A DNA stretch of 64,000 nt from Neobacillus sp. YX16 (GTDB lineage Bacteria; Bacillota; Bacilli; Bacillales; Cytobacillaceae), in assembly GCF_030123505.1 (NCBI RefSeq), contig NZ_CP126115.1, positions 4,850,001 through 4,914,000 of the forward strand, written 5' to 3'. Every line of letters begins with the position of its first letter. Positions within the stretch are counted from its first letter, which is position 1. Made by a program: the position numbers and the translations under genes. Below the pieces are notes generated by a model. That model did not search any database. It was not told the DNA's origin and saw only the letters and a list, made by a program, of their open reading frames with translations. Shown here piece by piece: positions 62,169 to 64,000 of the stretch.

Positions 62169-63446
62169 ATGATATACGATGTTGTTGTTATTGGAGGCGG
62201 ACCTTCAGGTTTAATGGCCGCGATTGCTGCTGGTGAAAAGGGATTAAAGGTCCTGCTAATTGATAAAGGAGACAAGCTTGGCAGGAAGCTCGCCATTTCT
62301 GGCGGCGGCCGCTGTAATGTTACCAATCGACTCCCTATTGAGGAAATTATCAAGCACTTACCTGGTAACGGGAAATTTTTATACAGTGCCTTTTCTATTT
62401 TTAGTAATGAAGATATTATTAAGTTCTTTGAAAAGTTAGGAATTGAGTTAAAGGAGGAAGACCACGGCCGGATGTTCCCTGTATCTAATAAAGCACAATC
62501 TGTCGTGGATGCCCTATTAGATCAATTAGAGAAGCTAAAGGTCAAAGTATACACAAATAGCCCAGTAGCAGACCTTACTTATAAAGAAGGACATGTATCT
62601 TCCGTGATATTAAAAAACGGCACTGAAATTGAAACAAAATCTATTGTCATTGCAGTCGGGGGTAAATCTGTTCCCCATACAGGCTCAACTGGAGATGGCT
62701 ATGCATGGGCCAAGAAAGCCGGGCATACCATTACAGAACTGTTTCCGACTGAGGTGCCTGTCACCTCAAATGAACCTTTTATCAAAAACAAATCACTTCA
62801 AGGTCTATCATTAAGAGATATTGAGCTAAGTGTTTTGAATCCAAAAGGAAAAGCCATAATTTCACATAGGATGGATATGATTTTTACCCATTTTGGGCTC
62901 AGTGGTCCCGCTGTCCTTCGCTGTAGTCAATTTGTTGTTAAAGCCATGAAAAAGTGGAAACTAAATGAGGTTTCGATGGGCTTAGATGTAATACCCGATA
63001 AAAAGGAAGAAGATTTTTTTCAAGAAATTGTGAAACTGGTTAAAAGCGAGCCAAAAAAAAGCATTAAAAATACCTTAAAAGGACTTGTTCCTGAACGTTA
63101 TCTTTTGTTTCTATTAGAACAGAATGATATTGATCCTTCCGAACAGGGTGCAACGATTTCCAATGAAAAAATTCGTACCTTTGTGAAAAGCTGCAAGCAA
63201 TTCTTAATTAAAGTAAATGGTACTTTAGCGCTGGAGAAAGCATTTGTAACTGGCGGCGGTGTTTCAGTTAAAGAAATTGAACCGCAGACAATGGCATCAA
63301 AATTGATGGAGGGCCTCTACTTTTGTGGCGAAATTCTTGATGTTCATGGGTATACCGGTGGATATAATATTACTTCAGCGTTAGTTACGGGGAGACTGGC
63401 AGGAACTAATGCTGCACTTACCGCTAAAAAACAATATCAGGCCTAA
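62169..63446 (+). CDS. ytfP: FAD-dependent oxidoreductase of the HI0933/BaiN family (YtfP)
   Basis: 425 residues. Flavoprotein with a dinucleotide-binding N-terminus [20 protein letters not shown] (about 3-22), the HI0933 signature [14 protein letters not shown] (about 40-53), [20 protein letters not shown], and the C-terminal FAD-binding [19 protein letters not shown]. The family includes NAD(P)/FAD oxidoreductases of poorly known substrate. Start behind AGTTGGTGGAAGT. Divergent from murJ. Confidence 0.92.
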   Translation: MIYDVVVIGGGPSGLMAAIAAGEKGLKVLLIDKGDKLGRKLAISGGGRCNVTNRLPIEEIIKHLPGNGKFLYSAFSIFSNEDIIKFFEKLGIELKEEDHGRMFPVSNKAQSVVDALLDQLEKLKVKVYTNSPVADLTYKEGHVSSVILKNGTEIETKSIVIAVGGKSVPHTGSTGDGYAWAKKAGHTITELFPTEVPVTSNEPFIKNKSLQGLSLRDIELSVLNPKGKAIISHRMDMIFTHFGLSGPAVLRCSQFVVKAMKKWKLNEVSMGLDVIPDKKEEDFFQEIVKLVKSEPKKSIKNTLKGLVPERYLLFLLEQNDIDPSEQGATISNEKIRTFVKSCKQFLIKVNGTLALEKAFVTGGGVSVKEIEPQTMASKLMEGLYFCGEILDVHGYTGGYNITSALVTGRLAGTNAALTAKKQYQA

Positions 63447-63454
63447 TATTCTTA

Positions 63455-63640
63455 TTAGGCCCGATAGATTATCATCGCAGAAAAACAATAGATTTGCTCT
63501 TCTTCCTCATCCTCTGTTATGGCAGCTACATTATACTTAATATCCATTAACTGCTTTTCATCAATTCCTTTTAAAAAGCGGTTCATTTCCTTTTCTAGAT
63601 CCTTTTCATGCTCACGGTCAAATAACTTTACCTGAATCAT
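63455..63640 (-). CDS. cse60: Sporulation protein Cse60
   Basis: 61 residues: MIQVKLFDREHEKDLEKEMN... then a very acidic EDEEEEQIY stretch. Matches the small Cse60 (YteV) family, expressed in the mother cell under sigma-E in B. subtilis. Start at 63640 behind GAAAGGGAGATTCAT; the longer frame to 63679 has no site. Function unknown. Convergent with ytfP; a short GGCCTAATA / TATTAGGCC hairpin lies between. Confidence 0.9.
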   Translation of the reverse strand: MIQVKLFDREHEKDLEKEMNRFLKGIDEKQLMDIKYNVAAITEDEEEEQIYCFSAMIIYRA

Positions 63641-63711
63641 ATGAATCTCCCTTTCTGTTTTTATTTTCATTATTTCCATCTTTTCAGAAAATTAAAAATA
63701 AAGAGTATAAA

Positions 63712-63741
63712 AAAAAACGATTCCGCTTTGGAATCGTTTAT
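63712..63741 (-). terminator. Terminator of the rhodanese gene
   Basis: Stem AAACGATTCC / GGAATCGTTT, loop GCTTT, A-run on the plus side. Confidence 0.85.
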
Positions 63742-64000
63742 TTTGTTTCCCCCGTCCATTCAAGCATGCCGCCAATCATATTGCGAACCTTGTATCCTTG
63801 GTCCTGAAGATAATAGCATACATTTTCACTTCTTCGGCTAGAACGGCAAATAAAGATATATTCTTTTTCCTTATCAAAATAATCAAGGTTAGCAGGAATT
63901 TCACCCATGCGGATATGCTTTGCACCAGGTATCATTCCTTGCTCCACCTCTTCGTATTCCCTGACATCAACAAGCTCAAGTTTTTCCCCCTGCTCGAGCT
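63738..64000 (-). CDS. ytwF: Rhodanese-like domain protein, 5' truncated by window edge
   Basis: The visible 87 or so residues are most of a rhodanese domain. They run from GEKLELVDVREYEEVEQGMI through the catalytic Cys loop FICRSSRRSENVCYYL to GYKVRNMIGGMLEW. The frame is open through the window end, so the N-terminus is missing. Single-domain rhodaneses transfer sulfur as persulfide. The position after cse60 and ytfP matches B. subtilis ytwF. The active-site loop is CRSSRRS. Confidence 0.88.
   Translation of the reverse strand, partial: LEQGEKLELVDVREYEEVEQGMIPGAKHIRMGEIPANLDYFDKEKEYIFICRSSRRSENVCYYLQDQGYKVRNMIGGMLEWTGETK

Overview
This is a chromosomal segment of an endospore-forming member of the Bacillaceae, probably a Bacillus or Neobacillus-type organism. 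The host call rests on low-GC genes with strong AAGGAGG-type ribosome binding sites, on sporulation genes (sspA, ytfJ/gerW, refZ, cse60, a BclA-like C-terminal domain protein), and on a gene order that I recognise from memory as the ackA-to-ytwF part of the Bacillus subtilis chromosome. Most of the window is conserved housekeeping DNA. No prophage, CRISPR array, rRNA, tRNA or intact transposase gene was seen.

Layout. 1-6 kb: the end of an M24 peptidase gene, a probable 6S-type RNA with its own promoter and terminator, alanine dehydrogenase, small proteins, a universal stress protein, moaB, an EcsC-family gene and ackA. 7-20 kb, mostly minus strand: ytxK, tpx, ytfJ-ytfI, yteJ-sppA, nadK (plus strand), mbcS, sspA, nifZ-thiI, ezrA and refZ. 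20-24 kb: ytsP, rpsD behind an S4-type leader, a BclA-like protein, and tyrS behind a Tyr T-box. 25-34 kb: a class A penicillin-binding protein, acuABC divergent from acsA, then aroA and ccpA. 35-46 kb: ytxG-ytxH-ytxJ with a sigma-B-like promoter, an M29 aminopeptidase, murC, sftA, ytpQ, ytpP, a lipoprotein with an apparent CTG start, a DUF84 NTPase and ytoP. 45-55 kb: ytzB, ytnP, trmB, ytzH, ytmP, a type I pullulanase, ytlR, thpR, dat and pepV. 55-64 kb: ytzE, an amino acid permease, an AAA ATPase, an E. coli-type speD, a Dps with a perfect PerR box, rsuA, murJ, ytfP, cse60 and a rhodanese cut by the window end.

Functional themes are acetate and acetyl-CoA metabolism (ackA, acsA, the acuABC acetylation switch, ccpA, mbcS), thiol and peroxide defence (tpx, ytsP, ytxJ, ytpP, dps), and sulfur transfer to tRNA (nifZ-thiI). 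Envelope and division genes are murC, murJ, the PBP, ezrA, sftA and refZ.

The least ordinary feature is a family of GC-rich, modular, palindromic intergenic repeats (eight loci). Three carry GGCTGTGTTAAA-like terminal inverted repeats flanked by 8-bp direct repeats: two perfect and one 7 of 8. This makes them look like MITE-type non-autonomous transposons that have picked up internal modules. One is nested (inside the other family), one sits in the tyrS mRNA leader between the T-box terminator and the start codon, and one duplicated the nadK stop codon. Other points worth checking are a 52-nt-period array of hairpins near tyrS, two identical 22-bp cre-like palindromes 21 kb apart, a GDDGT in place of GGDGT in NAD kinase, and a 24-codon ORF with an ideal ribosome binding site.
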